Shown here piece by piece: positions 17,288 through 25,659 of a stretch of DNA of 45,547 nt. This DNA is from an uncultured Oscillospiraceae bacterium (GTDB taxonomy: Bacteria > Bacillota > Clostridia > Oscillospirales > Oscillospiraceae). The stretch's first letter is position 1. Every line of letters begins with the position of its first letter. The notes beneath the pieces were generated by a model that was given only the letters and a program-made list of their open reading frames with translations, did not search any database and had not been told where the DNA came from. The position numbers and the translations under genes are program-made. The stretch spans positions 1 through 45,547 of the forward strand of contig CANRFN010000037.1 of the NCBI GenBank assembly GCA_947629915.1, written 5' to 3'.

Positions 17288-20053
17288 CTATTCCTCGTAC
17301 ATAGGCGAGCACACGGCCCGCAACTTTGCCTCGATCTTGGCCTGGACCCCGCTCTCGTTGGTGCGGATCCGCAGAAGAGAAATGCCACACTTCAGGAAGA
17401 TGTCGTCCTTGATGTCATCCCGGGCCTTTTGGGTACCTTCGATGGGGTGCATGGAGACGCCATCGATCTCAATGGCCAGGAGAGGGGCCTTATCCAACTT
17501 GTGGTACAAGAGAAAGTCCGTGTGGGTGAGGGGGCTGCCCACAAAGTCTTTCTCCATGGCGGTGAGATTCCGGGTGTCCCGGATGAGGGAGGACAGAGCC
17601 ACATGGGCGGCACACCCTACCAGGTGAAACTCCTCTTGCTCCAGTACCTCTTCTATCACAGCATAGGCAATGTTCTCCGAATCGAACTCAGAGATGCGCT
17701 GGTGGTCCTTCAAGTAGGCGCGGCGCTGGCGGGCATGGCCGGCGTAGAGGAGGTCGAAGATGGAGTATACGCTGCTGGAGACGGCGGTGCAGTTGTTGTA
17801 CTCAATGTAACGGGCAAGATCTCCGTAGTTGGTACGGGCATTGCGGGGATCCGGAGACATCACCACCACCAGGGCTTTGGTGGCCCGGGAGACGGCAACA
17901 TTCAAAAGATTGGGGTTGTCTACGAATGGTCCGATGGTGTTGTCTACCGTGGTGAGTATGATAGCCTCTTTCTCCCGGCCCTGATACTTGTGGACGGTGC
18001 AGACCTCGTATTTCCCGTGCAGCTGGGAGGAGAGCGCCTCCGCCTGGGCACGGTATGGCGTGATCACGGCGACGTCTCGGTATCCGTCCTTTTCCAGGGC
18101 GGGGATCACCTCTTGGATCACCACATCGATCTGGCGCTGGTTCACGTTGTACATGGCGTGGTTTCCCTCTGTGGTCTTGTACAGGGAGAGCACATTGGGC
18201 TCCCCGTGGTCCTCTGTCTGGATCAGCAGTTCTCCGTGATAGAACTTTCGGTTGCAGAACTCAATGATCTTCGGGTGGCAGCGGTAGTGCTCCCGGAGAA
18301 GGACAGAGGGCACTTTGGGCCATCTCTCTACGGCGGAGGACAGCAGACTGTGCTTGGCCACGTTGTACATGGGGTCCAGATCGTGGGCAGCCCAGAGCTG
18401 TTCTGCGGCTTCCCGGTCCTCATGGGAGAGTACATTGGGCAGTTGCTTGCTGTCTCCGACAATCACCACATTTCGGGCGCAGGAGAGTGCCAATACCCCT
18501 GTGACCAGATCTACCTGGGATGCCTCGTCCACGATGAGGTAGTCGAAGGCGGCTTCTGCGGCGATGCAGCTCTTGATGGAGTACGTGGTGCTGAGAACCA
18601 CGGGGTACTCCTGGAGGAAAGCATGGGACTTGTTCCAGAGATCCTCCATCTCAAACTGCTTCCGCGGCCTGTTCCAGCAGTACCGCTTTGCCAGATTGGC
18701 CTGGAAGAGTGCCAGGGAAATCTCGTTCAGCTGGGCCATCTTGGTTTCGAAGGTGAAGTCCGTGAGGGCAGTTTCCAGGAGGTGCTTCTCCTCCTGGAGC
18801 TCCCGCAGCTTTATAGTGTAGAAGTGCTTCTGCAGGAAGGGAATGGCGGATTCCGGCGGGTACTCGAACCAGCGGATCAGAAGGCGGTCGTCTGTGAAGA
18901 GAAAGGCCACCTTGCGGAGGAGTTTGAGGATACCTTTGTGATTCTCCGCGAAGTCCTCGTACCGGGTCCAGAGGGACAGGATCTCATCGGACTTCAGGCC
19001 GCGGACATCGGCCTCGGATGGAAAGTCCAGGTTGGTGAGCCAGTGGTTTCGCTCTACGCAGGCGGAGTAATACTCCTCAAAATGGGCCTGTTCAGGCTTC
19101 AGGGTCAGGAGCTCCTGCTCAATCTCGGCGAGGCGGGTTCTCTTTTGCAGCATCTCGTCCAGCTCGTCCGTTAAAGTGTGCAGGGTATCGCTGAGTTCAT
19201 GCTTGCTCGAAGAGGACAGTTGCCAGATGCTCATGTCCGGGTAATGGCCGCCCTGTGACGCAAAGAACTGCTCCCGGTGTTCCAGACGGCCCAGATGTGC
19301 AGCCAAGAAGGACAGGCCTTTGTCTCGGAGCTTGTCTTCTACGTTCTGAACGGCAGGGTTGTTGTTCGATACTACCGCTACCGTCTTGTTGCTGTATACG
19401 GCATTGGCGATGATGTTCAGGATGGTCTGGGTTTTCCCTGTGCCCGGTGGTCCCTGGATGATGCTGACGGGACACGAAAACGCGTTTTCGACAGCCTGCT
19501 TCTGACTCAGGTTCATCCCGAAGGGGTAGATGAGGTGCTGCGGGGCGGATACCAGTTTGGGCTGGCGCCTCTTGTTCAAGTAGCTGGAGAGGGCGGTGTC
19601 GTTGCGGATCGACTGGACCCGGTTGTATTGACTTACCAGGATCTTGTGGTGGTCTGGAGTCTCCAGGCTCAGAAGCTGAGCAGCTTGTTTGAAGTAGCTG
19701 AAGAGGTTCTGGACGGCATCGTTACTGAGGCTGTTGGGAATGAGCTTTACCGCGTTCGAGGGGTACAGGAGAGAACGGTTGTTAAGCAGAAGAAGGCGGT
19801 AGTACGGGCCGAAGTCTACGATGGTGAGGAGCTTGTCCGATGGTATGGTTTCGCCGTTGGCCTGGACCACTACGGTGCTGGGGTCTATCTCCTGCTTCTT
19901 CCGGAGGATCTGGGCGTGGCGGAGGGAGTAGTCGTAGAGCTGGTCGGAGTTGTTGTACTGGATCTTGCAGACGGCGCCGGTGACGCGATAGGCGGCGATA
20001 CGATCTGTGGCATCATTGCCGTTGACGATGAGGAGATATTCGCGAAGATCCAT
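17288..20053 (-). CDS. SF1 helicase with C-terminal DUF2726-like nuclease domain
   Basis: A 921-residue protein. An N-terminal region of about 170 residues precedes an SF1 (UPF1/DNA2-like) helicase core: Walker A GPPGTGKT at 201-208, Walker B VDEAS, motif III GDSKQLP, motif IV LREHYRCHP and motif VI NVAVSRATKALVV. A long helical insertion lies between motifs I and II. The last 130 residues match the DUF2726 pattern (HTDFLLYHK, then LAIEIDGVSMH and a Lys), a PD-(D/E)xK-like fold; the D..EID..K arrangement suggests a live nuclease. The frame runs upstream to 20155 but I chose the ATG at 20053, where MDLREYLL begins after a GGAGG. The gene stands alone between cysK/rrf2 and the type I RM locus and is read away from the latter. 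Helicase-nuclease fusions of this sort are common in defence islands; a direct link to BREX is unproven. Confidence 0.88.
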   Translation of the reverse strand: MDLREYLLIVNGNDATDRIAAYRVTGAVCKIQYNNSDQLYDYSLRHAQILRKKQEIDPSTVVVQANGETIPSDKLLTIVDFGPYYRLLLLNNRSLLYPSNAVKLIPNSLSNDAVQNLFSYFKQAAQLLSLETPDHHKILVSQYNRVQSIRNDTALSSYLNKRRQPKLVSAPQHLIYPFGMNLSQKQAVENAFSCPVSIIQGPPGTGKTQTILNIIANAVYSNKTVAVVSNNNPAVQNVEDKLRDKGLSFLAAHLGRLEHREQFFASQGGHYPDMSIWQLSSSSKHELSDTLHTLTDELDEMLQKRTRLAEIEQELLTLKPEQAHFEEYYSACVERNHWLTNLDFPSEADVRGLKSDEILSLWTRYEDFAENHKGILKLLRKVAFLFTDDRLLIRWFEYPPESAIPFLQKHFYTIKLRELQEEKHLLETALTDFTFETKMAQLNEISLALFQANLAKRYCWNRPRKQFEMEDLWNKSHAFLQEYPVVLSTTYSIKSCIAAEAAFDYLIVDEASQVDLVTGVLALSCARNVVIVGDSKQLPNVLSHEDREAAEQLWAAHDLDPMYNVAKHSLLSSAVERWPKVPSVLLREHYRCHPKIIEFCNRKFYHGELLIQTEDHGEPNVLSLYKTTEGNHAMYNVNQRQIDVVIQEVIPALEKDGYRDVAVITPYRAQAEALSSQLHGKYEVCTVHKYQGREKEAIILTTVDNTIGPFVDNPNLLNVAVSRATKALVVVMSPDPRNARTNYGDLARYIEYNNCTAVSSSVYSIFDLLYAGHARQRRAYLKDHQRISEFDSENIAYAVIEEVLEQEEFHLVGCAAHVALSSLIRDTRNLTAMEKDFVGSPLTHTDFLLYHKLDKAPLLAIEIDGVSMHPIEGTQKARDDIKDDIFLKCGISLLRIRTNESGVQAKIEAKLRAVCSPMYEE

Positions 20054-20115
20054 GTGGCGTGCCTCCGAAGGGGAAGAGATTGGGTGTAGGAGGGCTGGGA
20101 TAGGACAGTGAAAGC

Positions 20116-20144
20116 AGTATAATACGGGATTCGGCCAATTGCAA
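20116..20144 (-). promoter_or_regulatory. Promoter of the helicase-nuclease gene
   Basis: On the minus strand TTGCAA (20139-20144), a 17-bp spacer and TATACT (20116-20121) precede the ATG at 20053 by about 60 bp. The divergent hsdM promoter lies at 20266-20294. Between them (20145-20265) the DNA is A-rich with no clear operator. Confidence 0.6.
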
Positions 20145-20265
20145 CTTGCGTTCATGAGAGCGAAAAGCGATCATTCCCTTCGCAAGGGCGAGCATCTTAT
20201 CTGAGAGCGACCGAATTACTCAGCTGAAAACGGTGAAAAAGCCGTAAAAATGACGAAAAAAGTGA

Positions 20266-20294
20266 TTGCACCTTGCCGGATTTTGATATATACT
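20266..20294 (+). promoter_or_regulatory. Promoter of the type I RM operon
   Basis: The -35 box TTGCAC (20266-20271), a 17-bp spacer and the -10 box TATACT (20289-20294) predict a transcript start near 20301, giving a leader of about 130 bases before hsdM. Confidence 0.6.
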
Positions 20295-20304
20295 AGTCCA
20301 TATT

Positions 20305-20366
20305 CTTGTTCTTCGCACTCGTTCCTTTGCTGGCGAGAAATGAACAAGATTTGTGGAGTGAACGAG
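20305..20366 (+). promoter_or_regulatory. Interleaved inverted repeats in the hsdM leader
   Basis: Two 7-bp stems are interleaved in the order A-B-A'-B': CTTGTTC (20305-20311), CTCGTTC (20318-20324), GAACAAG (20342-20348) and GAACGAG (20360-20366). As RNA this is the topology of an H-type pseudoknot, or two mutually exclusive hairpins; as DNA it could be two overlapping operators. It begins right at the predicted transcript start. The function is unknown. Confidence 0.4.
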
Positions 20367-20433
20367 AAGTAACTTATATTGTAGGGTTATGATTGTATTG
20401 AGCTCCTGAAATGAGAAAAGAGGAGTGTGTGCG

Positions 20434-21942
20434 ATGGCAGAAAAGACTACCGCAAACATTGGCTTTGAGAAACAGTTGTGGGATGCAGCATGTGTTCTCT
20501 GGGGCCACATCCCGTCTTCAGAGTACCGGCAGGTGATTATTGGCCTGATCTTCCTGAGGTATATCTCGAGCGCATTCGAAGCGAGGTACCGCGAGCTTGT
20601 GGAAGAAGGGGAAGGCTACGAGAACGACCGAGACGAGTACACAGCAAAGAACATCTTCTTCGTACTTGAAAAGGCAAGGTGGGCCAAGATCGCCTCAGCC
20701 GCGCATACTCCTGAGATCGGCGTTATCCTGGACGATGCAATGCGGGCAATTGAGGCTGAGAACAAGTCTCTGAAGAATGTACTGCCAAAGGTGTACGCTT
20801 CGCCGGATTTGGACAAGCATGTTTTGGGTGATGTCGTGGACATCTTCACAAACAGCATTGATATGAGCGAGACCGAGGCAAGCGAGGACCTGCTGGGCAG
20901 AACTTATGAGTATTGCATCGCACAGTTTGCCGCAAAAGAAGGCGTAGGTGGAGGAGAGTTCTACACGCCTGCGAGCATCGTAAAGACACTTGTTGAGATA
21001 CTGAAGCCTTTTGACAACTGCCGCGTATACGATTGTTGCTGTGGAAGCGGCGGGATGTTCGTACAGAGTGCGAAGTTTATTAAGGCGCATAGCCATTCCA
21101 GAGGCCATATTTCTGTGTACGGGCAAGAGGCAAACTCGGATACTTGGAAAATGGCTAAGATCAACATGGCAATTCGGGGAATCGAGGCAGACCTTGGCCC
21201 TTATCACGCAGATACGTTTACGAACGACTTGCATCCAACGTTGCGGGCAGATTTCATATTGGCAAATCCTCCCTTTAATTACCATCCCTGGAATCAAGAG
21301 AAACTCGTTGATGACGTCCGGTGGAAATATGGCCTCCCGCCGGCGGGCAACGGAAACTATGCTTGGATCCAGCACATGATCTATCATTTGGCTCCGAAAG
21401 GTAAGATTGGCTTGGTCCTAGCGAACGGTGCACTATCAACGCAGACCAGTGGAGAAGGAGAGATTCGGCGGAAAATTATCGAAGACGACCTCATCGAGGG
21501 TATCATTGCGATGCCAACCCAGCTTTTCTACAGCGTTACCATTCCGGTGTCGCTGTGGTTTATTACCAAGGGCAAGCAGCAAAAAGGCCGGACTTTGTTT
21601 ATCGATGCCCGTAAGATGGGACATATGGTTGATCGCAGGCACAGAGATTTCACAGAAGAGGACATCAAGAAGCTGTCTGATACGTTTGAAGCGTTCCAGA
21701 ATGGTACACTCGAAGATGTGAAGGGCTTTTGCGCTGTAGCTACAATGCAGGATATTGCTAAGCAGGACTACATCTTGACGCCGGGACGCTATGTTGGAAT
21801 AGAGGAACAGGAAGATGATGGCGAACCATTTGAGGAGAAAATGACGAGGCTGACCTCAGAACTCGCAGACTTGTTTGCCAAGTCTCACGAACTGGAAGAT
21901 GAGATACGGAGGAAGCTGGGGGCGATAGGGTATGAAATCTAA
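20434..21942 (+). CDS. hsdM: Type I restriction-modification methyltransferase subunit
   Basis: A 502-residue N6-adenine DNA methylase. The N-terminal HsdM helical bundle opens with FEKQLWDAACVLWG. The AdoMet-binding motif is YDCCCGSGGMF and the catalytic motif is NPPF at about 278-281. A coiled C-terminal tail (ELADLFAKSHELEDEIRRK) would dock to HsdS. With HsdS it methylates host DNA; with HsdR it forms the restriction complex. I chose the ATG at 20434, 8 bp after AGAGGAG, over a GTG at 20425 that overlaps that ribosome site. Its end overlaps the hsdS start by 11 bp. The length is normal for the family. Confidence 0.96.
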   Translation: MAEKTTANIGFEKQLWDAACVLWGHIPSSEYRQVIIGLIFLRYISSAFEARYRELVEEGEGYENDRDEYTAKNIFFVLEKARWAKIASAAHTPEIGVILDDAMRAIEAENKSLKNVLPKVYASPDLDKHVLGDVVDIFTNSIDMSETEASEDLLGRTYEYCIAQFAAKEGVGGGEFYTPASIVKTLVEILKPFDNCRVYDCCCGSGGMFVQSAKFIKAHSHSRGHISVYGQEANSDTWKMAKINMAIRGIEADLGPYHADTFTNDLHPTLRADFILANPPFNYHPWNQEKLVDDVRWKYGLPPAGNGNYAWIQHMIYHLAPKGKIGLVLANGALSTQTSGEGEIRRKIIEDDLIEGIIAMPTQLFYSVTIPVSLWFITKGKQQKGRTLFIDARKMGHMVDRRHRDFTEEDIKKLSDTFEAFQNGTLEDVKGFCAVATMQDIAKQDYILTPGRYVGIEEQEDDGEPFEEKMTRLTSELADLFAKSHELEDEIRRKLGAIGYEI

Positions 21943-23068
21943 GCTTTCACACATTTGTAGCTGTGTTAATGAAAAGATAGCTGCCTCCGAATTGAATGTT
22001 GATACCTATATTTCGACGGAAAATATGTTGCCAAACAGGGGCGGTATTACAAGAGCTGCCTCTCTTCCAAATGTTCAAAGAACACAGGCTTTTTTTGCAG
22101 GCGATGTACTAGTGTCTAATATTAGGCCGTATTTTAAGAAAATTTGGTTTGCTGACTTTGATGGTGGATGCTCCAATGATGTTCTTGTATTTAGAGCTAA
22201 CAAAGGAATAAGCAAGCGGTATTTGTACTATGTCCTATCTGATGACACTTTCTTTGATTATGCCATGTCGACGTCAAAGGGGACTAAAATGCCTCGTGGT
22301 GATAAAATGGCGTTGATGCGATATGATGTTCCGAGCTATGAATTCGAAGATCAAGAGAGAATTGCGGGGGCGTTGTGGACAATTGATGAGAAAATTCGAC
22401 TCAATGCTAAGATAAACGATAATTTACAAGAGCAAGCTCAGTGCATTTTCACTCATGAGTTTCTTTCGCATGACAGTGTCCCAGAAGGTTGGCAAAAAGG
22501 ATCTTTACTTGATATAGCTGATTACCTGAACGGCCTTGCCATGCAAAAATATCGTCCAAAGGGTGATGAGTTAGGGTTGCCCGTTCTTAAAATCAAAGAA
22601 CTGCGTCAAGGCACGTTCGATTCCAACAGTGAATTGTGCTCGCCTTCCATCAAGTCAGAATACATTGTCCATGACGGCGATGTAATCTTCTCGTGGTCGG
22701 GCAGTCTCCTCGTTGACTTTTGGTGTGGAGGAGTCTGTGGTCTGAATCAGCATTTGTTTAAGGTCACATCTTCTACATACGATAAATGGTTTTATTACGC
22801 TTGGACAAACCACCATCTGCAAAAGTTTGCTGCTATCGCTGCGGATATGGCTACCACAATGGGCCATATCAAGCGTGATGAATTAGCAAAGGCAGCGGTG
22901 CTGATTCCTTCGCGCCCTGACTATGAGCGTATAGGCAGTCTGCTTGCTCCTATATATGACCTAGTAATTGCAAATCGTATAGAGAACCGTAGGCTTGCTT
23001 CCCTGCGTGATGAATTGCTCCCTCAGCTTATGTCTGGGCAGCTTGATATTTCTGAGGTGCCGCTATGA
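21932..23068 (+). CDS. hsdS: Type I RM specificity subunit, expressed copy
   Basis: A 378-residue two-TRD specificity subunit. The first target-recognition half spans about residues 1-160 and ends in the spacer helix WTIDEKIRLNAKINDNLQEQ. The second half (about 175-378) ends in the matching helix NRIENRRLASLRDELLPQLMSGQL. The central INDNL codons are formed by copy 1 of the 15-bp recombination core, so the second half can be exchanged. It is preceded by hsdM with an 11-bp overlap and followed by the 68-residue protein with an ATGA overlap. It is AT-richer than hsdM and hsdR, as is usual for exchanged TRDs. The sequence it recognises cannot be predicted by eye. Confidence 0.95.
   Translation: MKSKLSHICSCVNEKIAASELNVDTYISTENMLPNRGGITRAASLPNVQRTQAFFAGDVLVSNIRPYFKKIWFADFDGGCSNDVLVFRANKGISKRYLYYVLSDDTFFDYAMSTSKGTKMPRGDKMALMRYDVPSYEFEDQERIAGALWTIDEKIRLNAKINDNLQEQAQCIFTHEFLSHDSVPEGWQKGSLLDIADYLNGLAMQKYRPKGDELGLPVLKIKELRQGTFDSNSELCSPSIKSEYIVHDGDVIFSWSGSLLVDFWCGGVCGLNQHLFKVTSSTYDKWFYYAWTNHHLQKFAAIAADMATTMGHIKRDELAKAAVLIPSRPDYERIGSLLAPIYDLVIANRIENRRLASLRDELLPQLMSGQLDISEVPL
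22411..22425 (+). repeat. hsdS recombination core, copy 1 (direct)
   Basis: GATAAACGATAATTT in the joint between the two halves of the expressed hsdS, read as I-N-D-N-L. The identical core recurs at 23278 (inverted), 24902 (direct) and 25658 (inverted). Confidence 0.85.
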
Positions 23069-23271
23069 GCGAAACAAAGCTGAAGATTCCGTTTAATGCG
23101 CCCCTCAACGAGGCAGACACGGAAACACAGACCTATGGCTGCCGCCAAAGAAATCCAGACATTTGTGGGACTAATGGGCTCGCTGGTGTATGTGCCTTTG
23201 TGAGCAAGGATGGAATCTGTCGAAAACCATCCCGCGCATGGAAAAAGCAGTACCAGAAGCTGAAAGGCTAA
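23065..23271 (+). CDS. Small four-cysteine protein riding behind hsdS
   Basis: A 68-residue basic protein with Cys at about 26, 34, 43 and 52 in a QRNPDIC...GVCAFV...GIC pattern and a Lys-rich C-terminus (RAWKKQYQKLKG). Its ATG overlaps the hsdS stop (ATGA), so translation is coupled. Its stop is 6 bp before recombination core copy 2, so it moves with the second hsdS half whenever copies 1 and 2 recombine. The cysteines suggest a zinc-binding fold. Neither family nor function is recognised. It could be an accessory or modulator of the S subunit. Confidence 0.7.
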   Translation: MSETKLKIPFNAPLNEADTETQTYGCRQRNPDICGTNGLAGVCAFVSKDGICRKPSRAWKKQYQKLKG

Positions 23272-23277
23272 GCCGCT

Positions 23278-23292
23278 AAATTATCGTTTATC
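23278..23292 (-). repeat. hsdS recombination core, copy 2 (inverted)
   Basis: On the minus strand GATAAACGATAATTT continues into AGCGGCTTAG, reading I-N-D-N-L-A-A-stop. It is the same cap sequence as copy 3 (21 bp shared). Joined to the first half of hsdS it would end the protein after one TRD. Confidence 0.85.
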
Positions 23293-23379
23293 TGTCTAAG
23301 CTCTCATCAACGGCGAGAGCAAACAACAGGAACTGCCGTTGATGTCGTTCTCTGGAAATGATATCGAAGGAGAATCGAC

Positions 23380-24366
23380 ATGAAAGAACAACTCGTGACC
23401 GATGTAATGCGGTTGATGTTACCACATCTTGATGGTGCTCAATTAAAACAGTTGAAACAGGCTATGGAGTATGCTCTGTTTAATTATAAAGTAACTGGCG
23501 TGGAGGATCAGGCGGAAAAAGACGATAGTGGAGATGTCATTACGAAGTTTATAACAGCCAAAAGGCTTGAAGGCTGCTCTGAGAAGACACTTAAGTATTA
23601 TCAGGCCACTATTGAAAAGATGGTGCAAACACTTGATAAAAGTGTACGGCATATTTGCACAGAGGATTTGCGCACCTATCTTACTGAATATCAGACCAAA
23701 AATGGGTCAAGCCGTGTAACTATTGATAACATCCGAAGGATCCTTTCTAGCTTCTTTTCGTGGCTCGAAGATGAAGACTATATCATTAAGAGTCCGGTGC
23801 GTCGCATTCATAAGGTGAAAACGTCAAGCAATATCAAAGCAACGTACTCAGATGAGGACCTTGAGAGAATGCGCGATAGCTGTATGGAAAAACGTGATTT
23901 GGCGATGATTGATCTTTTGGCATCTACAGGGATGCGTGTTGGAGAGATGGTTCTGTTGAATCGTGACGATATCGACTTTTCTGAGCGGGAGTGTGTGGTG
24001 TTCGGAAAGGGAGACAAGGAAAGAGTTGTTTACTTTGACGCTAGAGCAAAGCTGCACATGTTGGATTACCTTGAGAGCAGGACTGATAGTAATCCGGCGC
24101 TCTTTGTGACGCTGCGTGCTCCCCATGAAAGGTTGGGTATAGGCGGTGTTGAATACCGCCTGCGTGAACTTGGAAACAGGTTGGATATACCAAAAGTGCA
24201 TCCTCATAAGTTCAGACGGACGTTGGCGACAGTGGCAATTGATAAGGGGATGCCTATCGAACAGTTGCAGAAACTTCTTGGGCATGAGCGAATTGATACT
24301 ACTCTTCAATATGCAATGGTTAAGCAGAGCAACGTTAAAATAGCTCATAAGAAATACATCGGATAG
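23380..24366 (+). CDS. Tyrosine recombinase of the hsdS shufflon
   Basis: A 328-residue XerC/D-like recombinase. After an 45-residue extension, the SAM-like core-binding domain (about 50-150) is followed by the catalytic domain with all expected residues: Arg186 in TGMRVGE, Lys in GKGDKER, His276-x-x-Arg279 in HPHKFRRT, His302 in LLGHERID and nucleophile Tyr311 in TLQYA. It lies inside the hsdS locus between inverted cores 2 and 3 and is the obvious enzyme for recombination among the four cores. The ATG at 23380 has AAGGAG 9 bp upstream. Just upstream is a 10-bp inverted repeat (CATCAACGGC/GCCGTTGATG, 23307-23344) that may regulate it. A half-hsdS gene follows 11 bp downstream. Confidence 0.95.
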   Translation: MKEQLVTDVMRLMLPHLDGAQLKQLKQAMEYALFNYKVTGVEDQAEKDDSGDVITKFITAKRLEGCSEKTLKYYQATIEKMVQTLDKSVRHICTEDLRTYLTEYQTKNGSSRVTIDNIRRILSSFFSWLEDEDYIIKSPVRRIHKVKTSSNIKATYSDEDLERMRDSCMEKRDLAMIDLLASTGMRVGEMVLLNRDDIDFSERECVVFGKGDKERVVYFDARAKLHMLDYLESRTDSNPALFVTLRAPHERLGIGGVEYRLRELGNRLDIPKVHPHKFRRTLATVAIDKGMPIEQLQKLLGHERIDTTLQYAMVKQSNVKIAHKKYIG

Positions 24367-24377
24367 GAAGCGATATA

Positions 24378-24926
24378 ATGGATGTAGAATACGCACCGTT
24401 AGCTTCTCTTACTTTGGACGGGCGAGGTTCATACGGAATAGCGGCACCAGCTGTTGAGCGCTCAGATGCTCTTTTTACATATCTCCGCATTACTGATATA
24501 AATGACGATGGAACACTTAATGTGCTGGGCCTAAAATCGGTTGATGACGAGAATGCATCAAAGTATATTTTGAAGAAGAATGACATTGTGTTTGCTAGAA
24601 CAGGGGCGAGTACGGGGCGCAATTATTTCTACGATGGATCTGATGGCACACTTGTATTTGCTGGGTTCCTTATCAAATTCAGCATCGATCCTAACAAGGT
24701 GAACCCAAAATATATTAAGTACTATTGCATGTCTGATGCCTACAAAGGATGGGTCCATTCTCATACCACTGGGAGCACTCGCGGCAATATAAATGCAAAA
24801 ACATTTGGCGAAATGATTGTGCCTATACTGCCCCGCGTGCAGCAAGATGGAATTGTGGAAATTCTATCTTGCTTGGACGAAAAAATCCGCAACAATTCTA
24901 TGATAAACGATAATTTAGCGGCCTAA
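24378..24926 (+). CDS. hsdS: Half HsdS: one TRD ending in the recombination cap
   Basis: A 182-residue half-length specificity subunit containing a single target-recognition domain with the usual features (YLRITDIND, then DIVFARTGAS) and the spacer helix LDEKIRNNSMINDNLAA, where it stops directly after core copy 3. It starts 11 bp after the recombinase gene with AGGAAG as ribosome site, so it is probably expressed with it. Fusion at copy 3 to the inverted cassette at 25000-25672 would yield a full S subunit. In known type I systems some half-S proteins dimerise and work, so it may be functional as it stands. It is unlike the first half of the expressed hsdS apart from the spacer helix. Confidence 0.88.
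   Translation: MDVEYAPLASLTLDGRGSYGIAAPAVERSDALFTYLRITDINDDGTLNVLGLKSVDDENASKYILKKNDIVFARTGASTGRNYFYDGSDGTLVFAGFLIKFSIDPNKVNPKYIKYYCMSDAYKGWVHSHTTGSTRGNINAKTFGEMIVPILPRVQQDGIVEILSCLDEKIRNNSMINDNLAA
24902..24916 (+). repeat. hsdS recombination core, copy 3 (direct)
   Basis: GATAAACGATAATTT followed by AGCGGCC and TAA, giving INDNLAA-stop at the end of the half-hsdS. It is the inverted partner of copy 2 (21 bp in common) and of copy 4. Confidence 0.85.
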
Positions 24927-24999
24927 ACATTGACTACTGACACGCTAATATGACGGCGTAAACAGCGAGGCCGGGGACGATAATTTGCCCGTTTGAAGG

Positions 25000-25659
25000 T
25001 TAAGGTATAAGATTATCAATTTCGCCTGACATCAGCTTCGGCAGCAAGCTGTCGCGAATGGTTGCCAAGGATTGATTTTCAATGATGTTAGAAGCGATTG
25101 AGTTATATATCGGTGTTACTATGCTGCAAAATTCTTCAACAATGTGGTCCGGGGGCAGGATAATTGGAAATTCAAGTGTAGCTTTCGGCGCTGCACGCTG
25201 GCGGCTGTTTGTGGTTCCTGTCACATGAGAACAGAGATGATTTAGAAATGGTGCGCTATCCAGAATTGAGTATATAAAGTCCCGCTGCTCGTGTTTTCGT
25301 GCTTGATAAACAATGAATTCGGTAGAGCAGACACAATGTTTTGTAATGCACATAGGCCTCCAGATGCGCTTTGTAGCAGGGTTTAGTTTAGAAATCATCA
25401 CCGAGTCCGGAGTTATAATATATTTGTTACTTTTAATATCAGATGCGGTCTCAAACAAAGGATAGCATCGCTCGTCAAATGCAGGAATGCTATAATGCTC
25501 CACTGTCATATTTGGCTCTTTCGTTGGTGACCAACTATCAGTACTCATAATTGCTATTTGTCCCAGAGTAGACTGGCGCCAATCTTGAGGCGCAATGTTG
25601 CCAAAAGGTTCAAAATCGATGAACCAAGACTTGAAAACGGATCTGGCCATCTCAGTCAA
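25000..25659 (-). CDS. hsdS: Silent inverted hsdS second-half cassette
   Basis: A minus-strand frame of 219 residues (open upstream through core copy 4) encoding the second half of an S subunit: INDNL then TEMARSVFKSWFIDFEPFG, a TRD, and the C-terminal helix NQSLATIRDSLLPKLMSGEI. It has no promoter and no proper start (only TTG or internal ATG), so it is a stored cassette. Inversion between copy 4 and copy 1 would join it to the first half of the expressed hsdS; inversion between copy 4 and copy 3 would complete the half-hsdS. It is convergent with the half-hsdS and divergent from hsdR. The 24927-24999 gap holds a possible relic core (24977-24986). Confidence 0.88.
   Translation of the reverse strand: MTEMARSVFKSWFIDFEPFGNIAPQDWRQSTLGQIAIMSTDSWSPTKEPNMTVEHYSIPAFDERCYPLFETASDIKSNKYIITPDSVMISKLNPATKRIWRPMCITKHCVCSTEFIVYQARKHEQRDFIYSILDSAPFLNHLCSHVTGTTNSRQRAAPKATLEFPIILPPDHIVEEFCSIVTPIYNSIASNIIENQSLATIRDSLLPKLMSGEIDNLIP

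Noticed and set aside
17261..19174. Long plus-strand open frame of 637 codons opposite the helicase gene
   Set aside because: It is the antisense shadow of the helicase: the minus strand has clear helicase motifs, while this frame is low-complexity Val/Gly/Leu with no ribosome site.
23307..23344. 10-bp inverted repeat before the recombinase as a fifth recombination site
   Set aside because: It shares no sequence with the GATAAACGATAATTT core and is not repeated at other cassettes.
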